Positions 11,112 through 20,202 of a stretch of DNA of 64,000 nt are shown piece by piece (position 1 is the stretch's first letter; every line of letters starts with the position of its first letter). The position numbers were made by a program, and so were the translations under genes. The stretch comes from Pseudomonadota bacterium (lineage in GTDB: Bacteria > Desulfobacterota > Desulfobacteria > Desulfobacterales > Desulfolunaceae): assembly GCA_018818835.1 (NCBI GenBank), contig JAHIRD010000026.1:1-64000 (forward strand), in the 5' to 3' direction. Under the pieces are notes generated by a model. It had not been told where the DNA came from. It was given only the letters and a program-made list of their open reading frames with translations, and searched no databases.

Positions 11112-13679
11112 TTATATTTCACAAAGTTCAAGACCAGTTTCGTCGTTATAGATAAGGCCAGGGTAAAAAAGGGCCTGCCCATTCTGGATAATCAATGGCC
11201 TGGCATTCCTCAGCTGTGGGATTTCCATCCAATCCTCAGGTGATTCAAGATTTTCAACAGATTTGATAATTTTTCGAGTGGATACATCCACACTTTGGGA
11301 CAGAAGCTTTCTGATCTCATCCCTGTGTGAGGGTTTGAAAACATCACGTTCAAGGATCACAAGTGTAATAGACTCATTGCCTAAACGCGTTGTGATCATT
11401 TTGTCTTCATTGAAATCATTGGAAAGGTCCAAAAGATAATCTATGTCATTCAAACAGTTGTGGACAGAGCACAGGGTGTTGGTCCGCGCAATAAATTCCT
11501 GGGCCATTTCTTCACCTTTGCGCTCTTTTTCCCAGAGATCCATGGCGTTGGAAAGATGGCCCGGAATACAGCCGGAGGCATTATAAACGGTTTCAATCCA
11601 GTCGATACCATTGCCCGGCAGAGTGACCTCGGCGTTTGTTTCACAGCCCAAAGGAGAGACCCAAAGAGCCGTTCGGGTTAAAATATCCTTTTCATAGACA
11701 TACCCGCTATCACCAAAATCAGGTACTTTGTTCTGATAGTCAGGGATGGTCACAACCAGAGACCGTGTTTTGAGTTTTTCCGGCCGAAAGGGTGATGGCA
11801 TATGATGTCTATGCAACCTGCCTGCACGTTGTAAAAGAAGATCTGCCGGGGCGAGATCGGAAATCATCAGATCAAAATCAACATCAAGACTTTGTTCGAT
11901 AACCTGGGTTGCCACCACAATACCTTTTTCAGGCCTGTTACCGTTTTTTCCCCACGTCGAAAGAATCTGTTCTTCGATTACAAGTCGTCTTCCTTTGGTA
12001 AACCTTGAATGGAACAGAACCGTTTCTGCGTCGGGCATTCCATTTTTTACGAGACGATAAAGGTCCTGCGCCTCTTTAACCGTATTAACGATACAGGCGG
12101 CCGAACCTCCATCCGAAAGTCGTGTTTTAAGGATATCAAGAATTCTATATTTCTTATTGTTCAGATCTGTGACCAATAATTCGACGGAGATCGGGTCTGG
12201 TGCTTCATCTACAATTGGCATGGTGACTATTTTTTTATTATTCAAATCTATGCCCGTAACACATGGATAATCAACGGATTCGTCAACTCTTGCATTCGGG
12301 ATAAAGGCCTGAAAAAGTTTTTGACGTAGGTATCGGGGCAAAGTCGCAGAAAGAAGAATAATGGATGTTCCGCATTGCCCCAGCCAACCGATAAGTGAAA
12401 ATATTTCTTCTTGCATATAGACGTCATAGGCGTGAACTTCATCAAGAATAAGGACCTTGCCGGAAAGACCGAAAAGTCGCACAAAAAAATGACGAACTTT
12501 AAGCGCCGCCATCAAGGCCTGATCTATTGTACCAACACCGTAGCCGGAAAGGAGTCCCCGTTTTCTTGACATAAACCATGTGGACGCCGTCATGTCCCCT
12601 TCACCCGCATTCACAGAAGAAAGTCTGAGTGCTTCGTAGTTCCGGTTTAAATCTGCATTGCCGTGGAGGAGGTGCAATTCGGCACCACCTTTAGGCTTCA
12701 AGTTTTTTAAAAATTTTTCCATCCTTGGCAACATGGCGTTGCCGGTGGCTTGGGTGGGAAGTGCATAAAAAAGCCCCCCAATATCACTCTTTGCAGCGAT
12801 TTCTGAAAAAGCGGATAGTGCCGCCTCGGTTTTGCCGCTTCCCATTGGGCTTTCAACAGCAATAAGCATGGGGTGGGACAGTCGTTGAGTCACATGGATG
12901 GTTGCAGCCTGACAGGCATTAGGATTATCAAAACCAAACAAATCTTTAAATTCATGCAGCTCAATTTTATTATTTGTCATCTTTAACGTTTCGACCAGTC
13001 GTTTTGCGATATCGAATCGTTCCTCAATGTATTGGGGAAGTGACGCGGGTGTTCCGGATGTATAGACGAAGTTTTCTTCTGATGAGGCAATCCAGTCAGC
13101 GACGCAAACAAGGCCCGCAAGAATCATTAAAACAGGAATAGGGGGAGTATTCACACCGGCAAGGGAGTCTATTTCAAATAAGTCTGAAAGGTATTTCATC
13201 ACAGACAAGCGGCCATCCTTCCATGGCCCATCACCTGAACCGAATCCTTCTTCGCCTGCAAATACCCCATGGTGAGCTGCAAGAATGCTTGAAAACCCGA
13301 GAGCTAAGTCTTCTGAACAACCCAGTTCGTCCATTAGTAAATCAGGCAGAATATCAAGACTAACTTGTCCATGGAGAGTTTCGGATGCCTCTGGAAATTG
13401 ATGGCCCGACTCATGCAATATATTGAAAAACTGTGTATTTTTCTTTTGAAATCCAGGACTTATTTTACCGATATCGTGAAGAGCAGCAAAAAAAGCTATT
13501 AGATTGAGTAATTTCATTTCTGAAAGACCGAATACCCCTTCCAGCCTTTTTTTAATTGAATTGGGCAATCCATAAAATAATTCATGTGCAACAATACCAA
13601 CGTCCAGCATGTGACAAAGCACAGGATGCCATGATTCGTTATTGTATTTCCCCCAATATCTAAAAATCTCGTCGTTCAT
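11112..13679 (-). CDS. cas3: CRISPR helicase/nuclease Cas3, type I-E
   Basis: An 855-residue fusion of an HD nuclease and a superfamily 2 helicase. The HD part shows H18, H23 and D26 and the LHDIGK motif (H68, D69). The helicase part has a Walker A (SPMGSGKTEAAL), a DEVH box (LILDEVHAYD), a motif III-like LLSAT and motif VI (LLQRAGRLHRH). Cas3 is recruited by target-bound Cascade and degrades the invading DNA. It is first in the operon. All catalytic motifs are intact. Confidence 0.96.
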   Translation of the reverse strand: MNDEIFRYWGKYNNESWHPVLCHMLDVGIVAHELFYGLPNSIKKRLEGVFGLSEMKLLNLIAFFAALHDIGKISPGFQKKNTQFFNILHESGHQFPEASETLHGQVSLDILPDLLMDELGCSEDLALGFSSILAAHHGVFAGEEGFGSGDGPWKDGRLSVMKYLSDLFEIDSLAGVNTPPIPVLMILAGLVCVADWIASSEENFVYTSGTPASLPQYIEERFDIAKRLVETLKMTNNKIELHEFKDLFGFDNPNACQAATIHVTQRLSHPMLIAVESPMGSGKTEAALSAFSEIAAKSDIGGLFYALPTQATGNAMLPRMEKFLKNLKPKGGAELHLLHGNADLNRNYEALRLSSVNAGEGDMTASTWFMSRKRGLLSGYGVGTIDQALMAALKVRHFFVRLFGLSGKVLILDEVHAYDVYMQEEIFSLIGWLGQCGTSIILLSATLPRYLRQKLFQAFIPNARVDESVDYPCVTGIDLNNKKIVTMPIVDEAPDPISVELLVTDLNNKKYRILDILKTRLSDGGSAACIVNTVKEAQDLYRLVKNGMPDAETVLFHSRFTKGRRLVIEEQILSTWGKNGNRPEKGIVVATQVIEQSLDVDFDLMISDLAPADLLLQRAGRLHRHHMPSPFRPEKLKTRSLVVTIPDYQNKVPDFGDSGYVYEKDILTRTALWVSPLGCETNAEVTLPGNGIDWIETVYNASGCIPGHLSNAMDLWEKERKGEEMAQEFIARTNTLCSVHNCLNDIDYLLDLSNDFNEDKMITTRLGNESITLVILERDVFKPSHRDEIRKLLSQSVDVSTRKIIKSVENLESPEDWMEIPQLRNARPLIIQNGQALFYPGLIYNDETGLELCEI

Positions 13680-13865
13680 AATTCTTACAATCCATTATGA
13701 AAATTAATTTTTCAGTCCAGAAACCGAGAACCTCTATGTTATCAGAGACTCTGTGGTAAACTTAAAAATTTCATACATCCAACACTACCCCCCACCCATG
13801 TCAAAAACGGTCCCACATGCATAACTTTTTCACAGTTGCTTAAAATTATTTCCCCCCCCCCATGC
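13680..13865 (-). promoter_or_regulatory. Upstream region of the cas operon
   Basis: This 186-bp gap between the WYL regulator and cas3 must hold the cas promoter if the operon has its own. A TTGACA hexamer on the minus strand (13799-13804) is a possible -35 box, but no good -10 box follows at the right distance. A run of ten C lies at 13851-13860 next to the end of the regulator gene. Confidence 0.35.
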
Positions 13866-14858
13866 TCATCCCCTACCCAAGATTTCCTTTAGCTCCCCCT
13901 CAATTTCTTTTCTCATCCCCTCAGGCTCCAGCAGCCGGGCTTCTTTCCCAAATGACATGATCCAGCGTTTGACATCGCGGTAGCCGGAGGTGGCCATGGA
14001 CAGGGTGAGGGAGCCGTCCGGGTGGTTGTCGATGTGTTGGATTTTGGCCCAGGTTTTTTCTATGATGTAGCGGGCTTCGTTGGGCGAAAAATGGATTTTA
14101 ACGGTGACCGGGTCGCCGTGGGTCAGGTCAAAGGCTGAGTTGAGTTGGTCTTCAGGGTTGAAATTTGCCGGGTAGTCCACGTCCTGATTTAGTTTTGAAA
14201 TGCGTCGGATACGTTCCACTGCGTAGCTGCGGACAGAATTGTCACTGAGCTTGAGGGCGAATAGATAGAGGCCGCCGTTGTTTTCGTAGAAGTGTAAGGG
14301 ACCGATAGTTTCTTCTTTGACCGTGTCATTATAGAACACATGGTAGGTGATTTTGCAGGAGTTGTTGTTCAGGATGGATTCGGTCAGGGTTTCGATGACG
14401 GATTCTTTTCCAGCGTATGTCTTGGATCCCATGGATTTTGAAATGAAAATCCGCTTGAGGCTTGAAAGATCTTTCCGGGTTTCTTTGGGGACAAAAAACA
14501 TCAGCTTGGTCAGGGTGGTACGGATATGGTTGTCAATTTCAGTGCCTTTGAAGACAACAGACTCACCCGCCATCATGCACAGGGATATGATTTCGGAAAA
14601 GGTCAGGGCGATTTTGGGCAGACTGAGATTGGGAAGCCGATCGACATACGTGGCGTCAATATGCCATCGTTTCTGTTTTTCCAGGGGAACCTGCTCATCG
14701 AAAATGGGGATGTTTAATTTTTCAATCGCATTGAGAAGCCGGGATACGGAACGGTCCGTGATGCCAAGATTTTCAACAAGGTCTTTTTTGGTGCAGCCCT
14801 GGGGCCGGGATAACAGACTGAGTGCTTTGATCAGTTGGATCAGATTCTTTCCCCTCAT
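13866..14858 (-). CDS. WYL-domain transcriptional regulator beside the cas operon
   Basis: A 330-residue protein with an N-terminal winged helix (residues 5-65, including TKKDLVENLGITDRSVSRLL) and a WYL-type ligand-sensing domain around residues 165-255, followed by the WYL C-terminal extension. The name-giving motif reads LYL here (NNGGLYLFALKL). WYL proteins act as ligand-responsive regulators, and several control CRISPR or other defence genes. Orientation and position directly upstream of cas3 suggest it regulates this locus; that is inference. The ribosome site is GGGAG before the ATG at 14858. Confidence 0.85.
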   Translation of the reverse strand: MRGKNLIQLIKALSLLSRPQGCTKKDLVENLGITDRSVSRLLNAIEKLNIPIFDEQVPLEKQKRWHIDATYVDRLPNLSLPKIALTFSEIISLCMMAGESVVFKGTEIDNHIRTTLTKLMFFVPKETRKDLSSLKRIFISKSMGSKTYAGKESVIETLTESILNNNSCKITYHVFYNDTVKEETIGPLHFYENNGGLYLFALKLSDNSVRSYAVERIRRISKLNQDVDYPANFNPEDQLNSAFDLTHGDPVTVKIHFSPNEARYIIEKTWAKIQHIDNHPDGSLTLSMATSGYRDVKRWIMSFGKEARLLEPEGMRKEIEGELKEILGRG

Positions 14859-14933
14859 ACATCACTCCCTGGTTCACGTGGCGTAAAAATGACTCGTGCG
14901 ATGAGTCAGAAATATGCCGGTTGACATCATAGT

Positions 14934-14956
14934 CTGTGGATTTACTTAATCCACAG
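14934..14956. promoter_or_regulatory. Inverted repeat CTGTGGATT-N5-AATCCACAG
   Basis: A perfect 9-bp inverted repeat with a 5-bp centre lies 76 bp upstream of the WYL regulator. Its symmetry and position suit an operator for that regulator (autoregulation), but no second copy was found before cas3. Confidence 0.45.
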
Positions 14957-14969
14957 TAAACAAGTATGA

Positions 14970-15000
14970 ATACTATTTTTTATTATAAGTAAAATAGTAT
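14970..15000. promoter_or_regulatory. Inverted repeat ATACTATTTT-N11-AAAATAGTAT
   Basis: A perfect 10-bp inverted repeat in AT-rich DNA, extended imperfectly on both sides by AAACAA and TTGTTT. It lies upstream of the WYL regulator next to the CTGTGGATT palindrome and may be a second regulator site or a weak hairpin. Confidence 0.35.
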
Positions 15001-15190
15001 CATTTGTTTATTCTGTACGTTGCGTCACCATGTTGTTATGTTCAGGAGAAAGGCAAACCCCCCAGTCTTTTTTCTCATGTGTTAGAATGTGTAAACAAGA
15101 CGTCATTTATTGTCAATGGTAAAACAATGGGAAGGGGAAAGGGGGAGGGGATTGTGAAATGATGGGAGTGTTGAATTTCAATAAATTATT

Positions 15191-15248
15191 CATAAGTCCC
15201 ATGAGTCCCATAGGTCCCATGGGGTTTATAAGACTCATAGGACTCATG
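15191..15248. repeat. 58-bp element of six 9-bp units, copy 1
   Basis: Units in order: CATAAGTCC, CATGAGTCC, CATAGGTCC, CATGGGGTT, TATAAGACT, CATAGGACT, then CATG. The first three units carry TCC and the later ones ACT, so the two halves are roughly inverted. The element is intergenic. Confidence 0.85.
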
Positions 15249-15404
15249 CAGGGCAATATTTGAAATTTGGGGAATGTGGACTCACAAGTTAACGGTGCCT
15301 GACACCAAAAAACTGAAATATGAAAAAACAAAACACATTTGGTTAATTACTATTGAACCGATCTGATAATTTTTTGATAAAAATAGTGCATTAATGTTTT
15401 ATAT

Positions 15405-15581
15405 GTGCATCTTAAAAGAAATATATTGCTCAATAAAATACTTGACTTTTATGGGAGGCATGCTACAGCTTTTATTTTTGAGAATTCGGATTTGGCTGGT
15501 ACGGGTGGGGTTATAAACAATGTCCCTGTGACAAAAGCGTCGGTTGCAGCAATAGCTGCTTCATTAGTGATGAAGAAATAA
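15405..15581 (+). CDS. Possible short ORF or gene remnant (58 codons from GTG)
   Basis: An open frame runs from GTG at 15405 to TAA at 15581, ending shortly before the next gene. Its C-terminal part (GTGGVINNVPVTKASVAAIA) has ordinary protein composition, unlike the AT-rich flanks. There is no ribosome site before GTG, and TTG at 15426 is another possible start. It could be a small peptide gene or the end of a decayed gene. I do not recognise it. Confidence 0.25.
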   Translation: MHLKRNILLNKILDFYGRHATAFIFENSDLAGTGGVINNVPVTKASVAAIAASLVMKK

Positions 15582-15600
15582 TTGAGATAGGACTTTAAAA

Positions 15601-16200
15601 ATGATTTTTCGGCATTCATTGAAGACATGGCGTACAACATGGTGCATAGGGTTATTCTTGTCGATACTCGCGTTGCTATTTAACAAACATTTATTTTATA
15701 TATACTATTACTTTTTTTTTGTAGGATCAATTTCGTTATTAAATTATTTTAACAAATATGTTTGTTTGGATAGTCATGGACTGACTTTATATTATAATGC
15801 CTTGTCACATGTGTCCATTCAATGGAACGATATAAAATCTGCAATAAAATCGACCTATGAAAAGGACAATATTAAGACGGCCGGTGGCCGTGTTCGCTTT
15901 ACAATAAATCAAAAAGAAACATCTGAGGCGATTTTATTAGAATTTTTTAAACCGATTAATAAAGAAATAAATAACAGTAACGTTCAAATAAGTGATAATG
16001 GTCATAAATTAAGGATATTAGCACCACCGGATGGTGGCTTGGGGAATTTATTAGTGTCTATCAATGAATATTTAAATAAAGAGCCAAAAAATTTATCCCG
16101 GCATGGGAAAAATAAAATTCTAACGGTAATAAACATTGCGATATTTATGCTGTCAATTACTTTTATACTGATTAATATCAGTAAGTTCATTCTCAATTAG
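15601..16200 (+). CDS. Hypothetical membrane protein, bacterial PH-like
   Basis: A 199-residue protein with two hydrophobic segments near the N-terminus (about 13-30 and 32-50), a soluble middle part (about 55-160) and a C-terminal membrane helix (about 175-197). The arrangement of two helices followed by a beta-rich segment resembles small bacterial PH-domain membrane proteins, but there is no diagnostic motif, so the family is uncertain. Coding density is normal. The DNA is AT-rich compared with the flanking operons, which may point to transfer. It is followed by a convergent small membrane gene. Confidence 0.6.
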   Translation: MIFRHSLKTWRTTWCIGLFLSILALLFNKHLFYIYYYFFFVGSISLLNYFNKYVCLDSHGLTLYYNALSHVSIQWNDIKSAIKSTYEKDNIKTAGGRVRFTINQKETSEAILLEFFKPINKEINNSNVQISDNGHKLRILAPPDGGLGNLLVSINEYLNKEPKNLSRHGKNKILTVINIAIFMLSITFILINISKFILN

Positions 16201-16405
16201 AGCGTTTATTTTTTTTAAAGCGTAAAATTAAACATATCAGAACAATAAATCCACATAAAAAAAATAGTAGGCCAACAGTCGGCTGGGATGTTTTATCGGG
16301 TAAAGCATAAATGCAAATTAGAGCCAATATTATACCGGTGCCTGATATAAATATTAGGGATAAAATTATTAATAAATATCGTAATGTACTATAAATATTC
16401 GTCAT
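16193..16405 (-). CDS. Small two-helix membrane protein
   Basis: A 70-residue frame with two predicted membrane helices (about 7-33 and 42-62) and a basic C-terminus (RFKKNKRSN). Its 3' end overlaps the upstream plus-strand gene by eight bases in convergent orientation. The ribosome site is weak. Two clean hydrophobic segments favour a real gene, but the family is unknown. Confidence 0.4.
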   Translation of the reverse strand: MTNIYSTLRYLLIILSLIFISGTGIILALICIYALPDKTSQPTVGLLFFLCGFIVLICLILRFKKNKRSN

Positions 16406-16543
16406 TATTTTAGATCCGTCAATTTATTGACCGATTAATATATTTTTTATCTAACATCGGATCAAACAATTTTCAAGTTTTTGATTTATCGCTCAAATGC
16501 TTTGAGCCGTTGAATCAGAAAGGGTATAATACAGTGTGCGTTT

Positions 16544-16601
16544 CATATGTCTCATAAGTCCCATGGGTCTCATAAGTCCCATGAAACTCATAAGACTCAT
16601 G
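16544..16601. repeat. 58-bp element of six 9-bp units, copy 2
   Basis: Units: CATATGTCT, CATAAGTCC, CATGGGTCT, CATAAGTCC, CATGAAACT, CATAAGACT, then CATG. Length and phase are identical to copy 1. It lies upstream of the methyltransferase gene. Confidence 0.85.
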
Positions 16602-16734
16602 TCAGTGCCTTTGCCGTGGCGGTTTTGTTTTTTATAGAGCCTTCTAAAAATGGACATCAGAGATGGCATAACCATGCGGGAATGCATCCCCAGGATGGAG
16701 GGGACGAGATGGCGTAATAACTACAGGAGCAGTT

Positions 16735-17547
16735 ATGGATCATCAAAAAATGAAAGAGTTTTTCAAGGGGACATTCAATGCGATTGCTACGGGGTATGAC
16801 AACCCGGCCATGCGGTTTTTTTCGGAAAGTGCGGATCGGGTGTCGTCGTATTTGGATCTTAAGGGGAATGAACATGTTCTTGATGTGGCAACAGGGACCG
16901 GGGCTGTGGCGCTGGCCATTGCAGGGGATTTACCGGAGGGTCATGTGACGGGGATCGATTTTTCGAAAGGCATGCTTTCCCAGGCCATACGAAAAAAAGA
17001 GGCGGCGGGAATTTGCAATGCATCGTTTGTTGAGATGGATATGCAGGAAATTGATTTTCCGGATAATTATTTTGATGCGGCTGTTAATTCGTTTGGCCTG
17101 TTTTTTATGGAGGATATGGAACGGCAGTTGGCACATATCGCAGACAAGGTGAAACCCGGTGGCAAGGTCTTGATGTCTACCTTTTATGACAATTCCTTTA
17201 CGCCGCTTGTGGATCTTTTCCGTGATCGTTTGGTGGCTTATGGGGTCCAACCTCCTTCCCTGGCCTGGAAACGAGTGGCAACAGAAGAACAGTGCATAGA
17301 TTTTTTTCAAGATTCCGGCCTTGGCCGGGTAAGCTGTGACCGTGTGTCTTGCGGGTACTTTCTCGACTCGCCTCTGGGCTGGTGGGACATTGTCTGGAAT
17401 GGCGGATTCAGGGGCCTGGTCAACCAGGTCAGCCCCGATAGGTTTGAACAATTCAAAACAGACCATCTCTTCGAGGTTGAGCAACGTGCAACAGATCAGG
17501 GCATCTGGCTTGAGATGGGCGTCCTTTATACCCTGGGCGTGAAATGA
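16735..17547 (+). CDS. Class I SAM-dependent methyltransferase
   Basis: A 270-residue protein with a Rossmann-type methyltransferase fold. The glycine-rich SAM loop is VLDVATGTGAVALAIA (about 48-63), followed by the acidic residue in GIDFSKGML and the FDAAVNSFGLFFM segment of motif IV. The closest general type is the UbiE/COQ5 or Methyltransf_11 group; the substrate cannot be told. A GGAG ribosome site precedes the ATG. The gene stands alone between non-coding stretches. Confidence 0.85.
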   Translation: MDHQKMKEFFKGTFNAIATGYDNPAMRFFSESADRVSSYLDLKGNEHVLDVATGTGAVALAIAGDLPEGHVTGIDFSKGMLSQAIRKKEAAGICNASFVEMDMQEIDFPDNYFDAAVNSFGLFFMEDMERQLAHIADKVKPGGKVLMSTFYDNSFTPLVDLFRDRLVAYGVQPPSLAWKRVATEEQCIDFFQDSGLGRVSCDRVSCGYFLDSPLGWWDIVWNGGFRGLVNQVSPDRFEQFKTDHLFEVEQRATDQGIWLEMGVLYTLGVK

Positions 17548-17820
17548 CAGGCCATGGAAAAATTCTGCCGCTAATTTACGCGAATGGGCCACAAAATAAT
17601 CTCATGTTTTTCCTCTGCGCCCTATACGCCTCTGCGAGAGAAACTAATACTCCGAACTCGTTAGGGACCTGAACGTTCATCGTGAGTCTCAGTTGCCGGT
17701 GGTGTCGAAATTCTGAAAGAAAAGCTTTGGGTCTCGCTGAGGCGCTGAGGGCGCAGAGAAAAGCTTTGGGATTGTAGAAAATTAATTATTTGTCTGCCCC
17801 TCTGTTTTTCTGTTTTTTTT

Positions 17821-18087
17821 GCCCTTCTCCGTGTTCTCTGTGCCTCCGTGGTAGACCTGCTTTTTTGGTTGTGGCTTTCCCGCGCTAAGCTCTTTGTGTT
17901 CTTGAGCGACTAAAGGGAACGGGTGGTTAAACTATTTAATCGTTTTTCTTCATGACCTTCATGTCCTTCATGGTAAAACCGTTTTTGTTTTATTCCCATG
18001 CTTTTAGCCCTTCTCCGTGATCTTTGTGCCTCCGTGAGAGACCTGCTTTTTGGTTGTGGCTTTTCCGCGCTAAGCTCTTCGTGTCCT
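17821..18087. repeat. Degenerate intergenic direct repeat
   Basis: Two similar copies of about 75-80 bp lie at 17821-17900 and 18007-18087. Shared blocks include GCCCTTCTCCGTG, GTGCCTCCGTG, AGACCTGCTTTTT, GGTTGTGGCTTT and CGCGCTAAGCTCTT. Related CTTCATGNCCTTCATGG motifs lie nearby. On the minus strand such sequence translates into pseudo-peptides like YHEGHEGHEEK, a pattern seen as spurious ORFs in many genomes. The rest of 17548-18501 shows no gene. Confidence 0.7.
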
Positions 18088-18501
18088 TTATGGTAAATTC
18101 GTTTTTGGTGTTTCAGCATGGTTGCTCTGGGTCATGGGTGGTTTGGTGCAGTCTAAATTGGCGTGTTGGTAAAAGGTTATAATTACAGTAATTTGTACTT
18201 TTATGAGTCTTTTTGTAATTAAAAGATTAAATTGACCCTGGGTTTAAATAGTGGTAAAGTAAAAATGTGATCATATTCCAATGATAATCTTCTAAGATTC
18301 CGGCTGATAAGCCTTCTGCCTGTTATTCAAATAACGACGCTGTTCAATTTTAATTAGTGTAAACGGGAAAATATTTTAACGGTATTTATTCTGATGAAAC
18401 ACTCGGAGTGAATCAGGGCATGGAACTATACACGCGTGAGTTTTATGCTTCGTTTTCCTGAAAGACTCGTCAATGCATATTTATAGCCGGGGAGATGATA
18501 T

Positions 18502-20190
18502 ATGTATCAATCCCATTACGGACTTTCAAAAAAACCTTTTCAGTTAAATACGGATCCAGCGTTTCTCTGGCTTGGTGAAAAGCATAAAGAAGCCCTGGCC
18601 ACGTTGAAGTATGGCGTCATTGACCAGAAGGGGTTTCTGCTTGTTTCCGGCGATGTGGGTACGGGTAAAACCACATTGATCAATGCGTTATTGAAAGAAA
18701 TCGGAAACGATACACTGGTGGCAAACATCAGTGATCCTGCATTGGATATCATTGAATTCTTTAACCTCATTGCCATATCGTTCAATATACCCGTTCGATT
18801 TAATTCGAAAATTGATTTTATTGATTATTTCAGCCATTTTTTAAAGCAGGTGTATGCGGAAAATAAAAATGTCCTTCTTATCATTGACGAGTCTCACAGC
18901 TTGTCAAAAGACGTTCTTGAACATATAAGGCTTTTATCCAACATAGAACTACCCGAAGAAAAACTTATCAACATATTCTTTGTCGGCCAAAATGAAATCC
19001 ATGAGACCTTGAGCTTGCCGGAATGCCGCGCCCTTCGGCAACGAATCAGTCTGGTTTATCATATCGAGCCCTTGTCAGAAAAAGAAACCTTGGAATACAT
19101 CAGGCATCGTCTGAAAGTTGCAGGGACGACAAAATCCATTTTCAACCCATCTGGTGTCCGGGCTATCCATCATTTTTCCAAGGGTTATCCACGTCTTATT
19201 AACACCATTTGTGATCATGCTCTTTTAGCTGGGTATGTGAAAAATCTAAATATCATTGGCCCGGATATTATCAATGAATGCGCGATGCAATTCGATTCCA
19301 TCAATAAAATGCCCACGGACAACCATTCAATGGCCCAGGTTGAACCTTTCCCCATAGAACAGTCTGATTTTTTCCTGGCTTTATCATCCATGTTTAGAAA
19401 GAAACCCTATGTCTGGGTGGTTGCTTTATGTTCAGCTGCAATGCTTTTTTTTATGACAGCATTTTATCAGAATGCGTTGACAACCAAAGAGAACTCCACT
19501 GAAATGAATGCCCTTGCTCCTAAAACAGCGGCTTCTTCTTCGGAGAAATCCGAAGATCATTCAATCTCTGAAGAGGTTGTCATACCCCCCCCCTCTGTCC
19601 GGGTGAATCAAACAGTGACGCCCAGTCTTATTGAGCAGGCAAAAAAGGCGCTGGACACGAAAGATTTCGACCGGGCCATTGTGTTGTTTGAACAGGTCCT
19701 CGCAGAAAACCCGATGGATATGGCATTCATTAAGATGTCTTATTCACGGGCCTTGCAAGGGCAAGCGGCCAGAATATTTAATATAAACCCTGATGTGGCC
19801 GAATCATTACTGTCCAAGGCTGTAGAGGTTGACGATCAAAATGCAGAAGCCCATTTTAATCTGGGGAGGATTTATACCAAATCAAACGATTATTCAAACG
19901 CATTAAAAGCCTATCAAACGGCTGCAAATCTAAATTACCGTTCGCCAGATACGTTTTATAATCTTGGGTTTATATATGCATCCATCAAGGATTATGAACA
20001 GGCGGAGAAAATGTTTCTCCATGTTGTTGACTTAAACCCGTCTTACCTTGATAAAGTGTTTTTTAATCTTGCGGTTGTTCAACAAAAACAGGGAAAAAGA
20101 CAGCAATGCCTCGAAAGCCTTGAAAAAGCCGTGAAAAGCAATCCCAATAATCAACGGGCAGAACAATTTCTTAGTCAGCTTAAACCATAA
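18502..20190 (+). CDS. ExeA/GspA-like AAA ATPase fused to a TPR domain
   Basis: A 562-residue protein. Residues 1-270 form an ExeA/GspA/MshM-type AAA ATPase: MYQSHYGLSKKPFQLNTDP start, Walker A at 50-57 (GDVGTGKT), Walker B in VLLIIDESH, and the RQRISL sensor region. A single membrane helix follows (about 305-323), then a proline-rich linker and several TPR repeats (about 375-560). Related ATPases serve type II secretion, MSHA pili and PEP-CTERM/exosortase loci. The separate MshM and MshN proteins of MSHA systems together resemble this one fused protein, but the comparison is inference. A GGGAG ribosome site precedes the ATG. A lipoprotein gene follows after 12 bp. Confidence 0.85.
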   Translation: MYQSHYGLSKKPFQLNTDPAFLWLGEKHKEALATLKYGVIDQKGFLLVSGDVGTGKTTLINALLKEIGNDTLVANISDPALDIIEFFNLIAISFNIPVRFNSKIDFIDYFSHFLKQVYAENKNVLLIIDESHSLSKDVLEHIRLLSNIELPEEKLINIFFVGQNEIHETLSLPECRALRQRISLVYHIEPLSEKETLEYIRHRLKVAGTTKSIFNPSGVRAIHHFSKGYPRLINTICDHALLAGYVKNLNIIGPDIINECAMQFDSINKMPTDNHSMAQVEPFPIEQSDFFLALSSMFRKKPYVWVVALCSAAMLFFMTAFYQNALTTKENSTEMNALAPKTAASSSEKSEDHSISEEVVIPPPSVRVNQTVTPSLIEQAKKALDTKDFDRAIVLFEQVLAENPMDMAFIKMSYSRALQGQAARIFNINPDVAESLLSKAVEVDDQNAEAHFNLGRIYTKSNDYSNALKAYQTAANLNYRSPDTFYNLGFIYASIKDYEQAEKMFLHVVDLNPSYLDKVFFNLAVVQQKQGKRQQCLESLEKAVKSNPNNQRAEQFLSQLKP

Positions 20191-20202
20191 GGACCTTACA
20201 TT

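Noticed and set aside
15113-15331. A minus-strand frame containing SPMSLINPMGPMGLMGLM
   Set aside because: The repeated tripeptides are the 9-bp units of the 58-bp element read as codons, not a collagen-like protein.
15449-15640. A 63-residue minus-strand frame
   Set aside because: It overlaps the start of the plus-strand membrane protein gene, and the codon pattern better fits the plus-strand short ORF.
17910-18119. A 69-residue minus-strand frame with YHEGHEGHEEK-type peptides
   Set aside because: It is translated intergenic repeat, a known source of spurious ORFs, with no ribosome site and low-complexity content.
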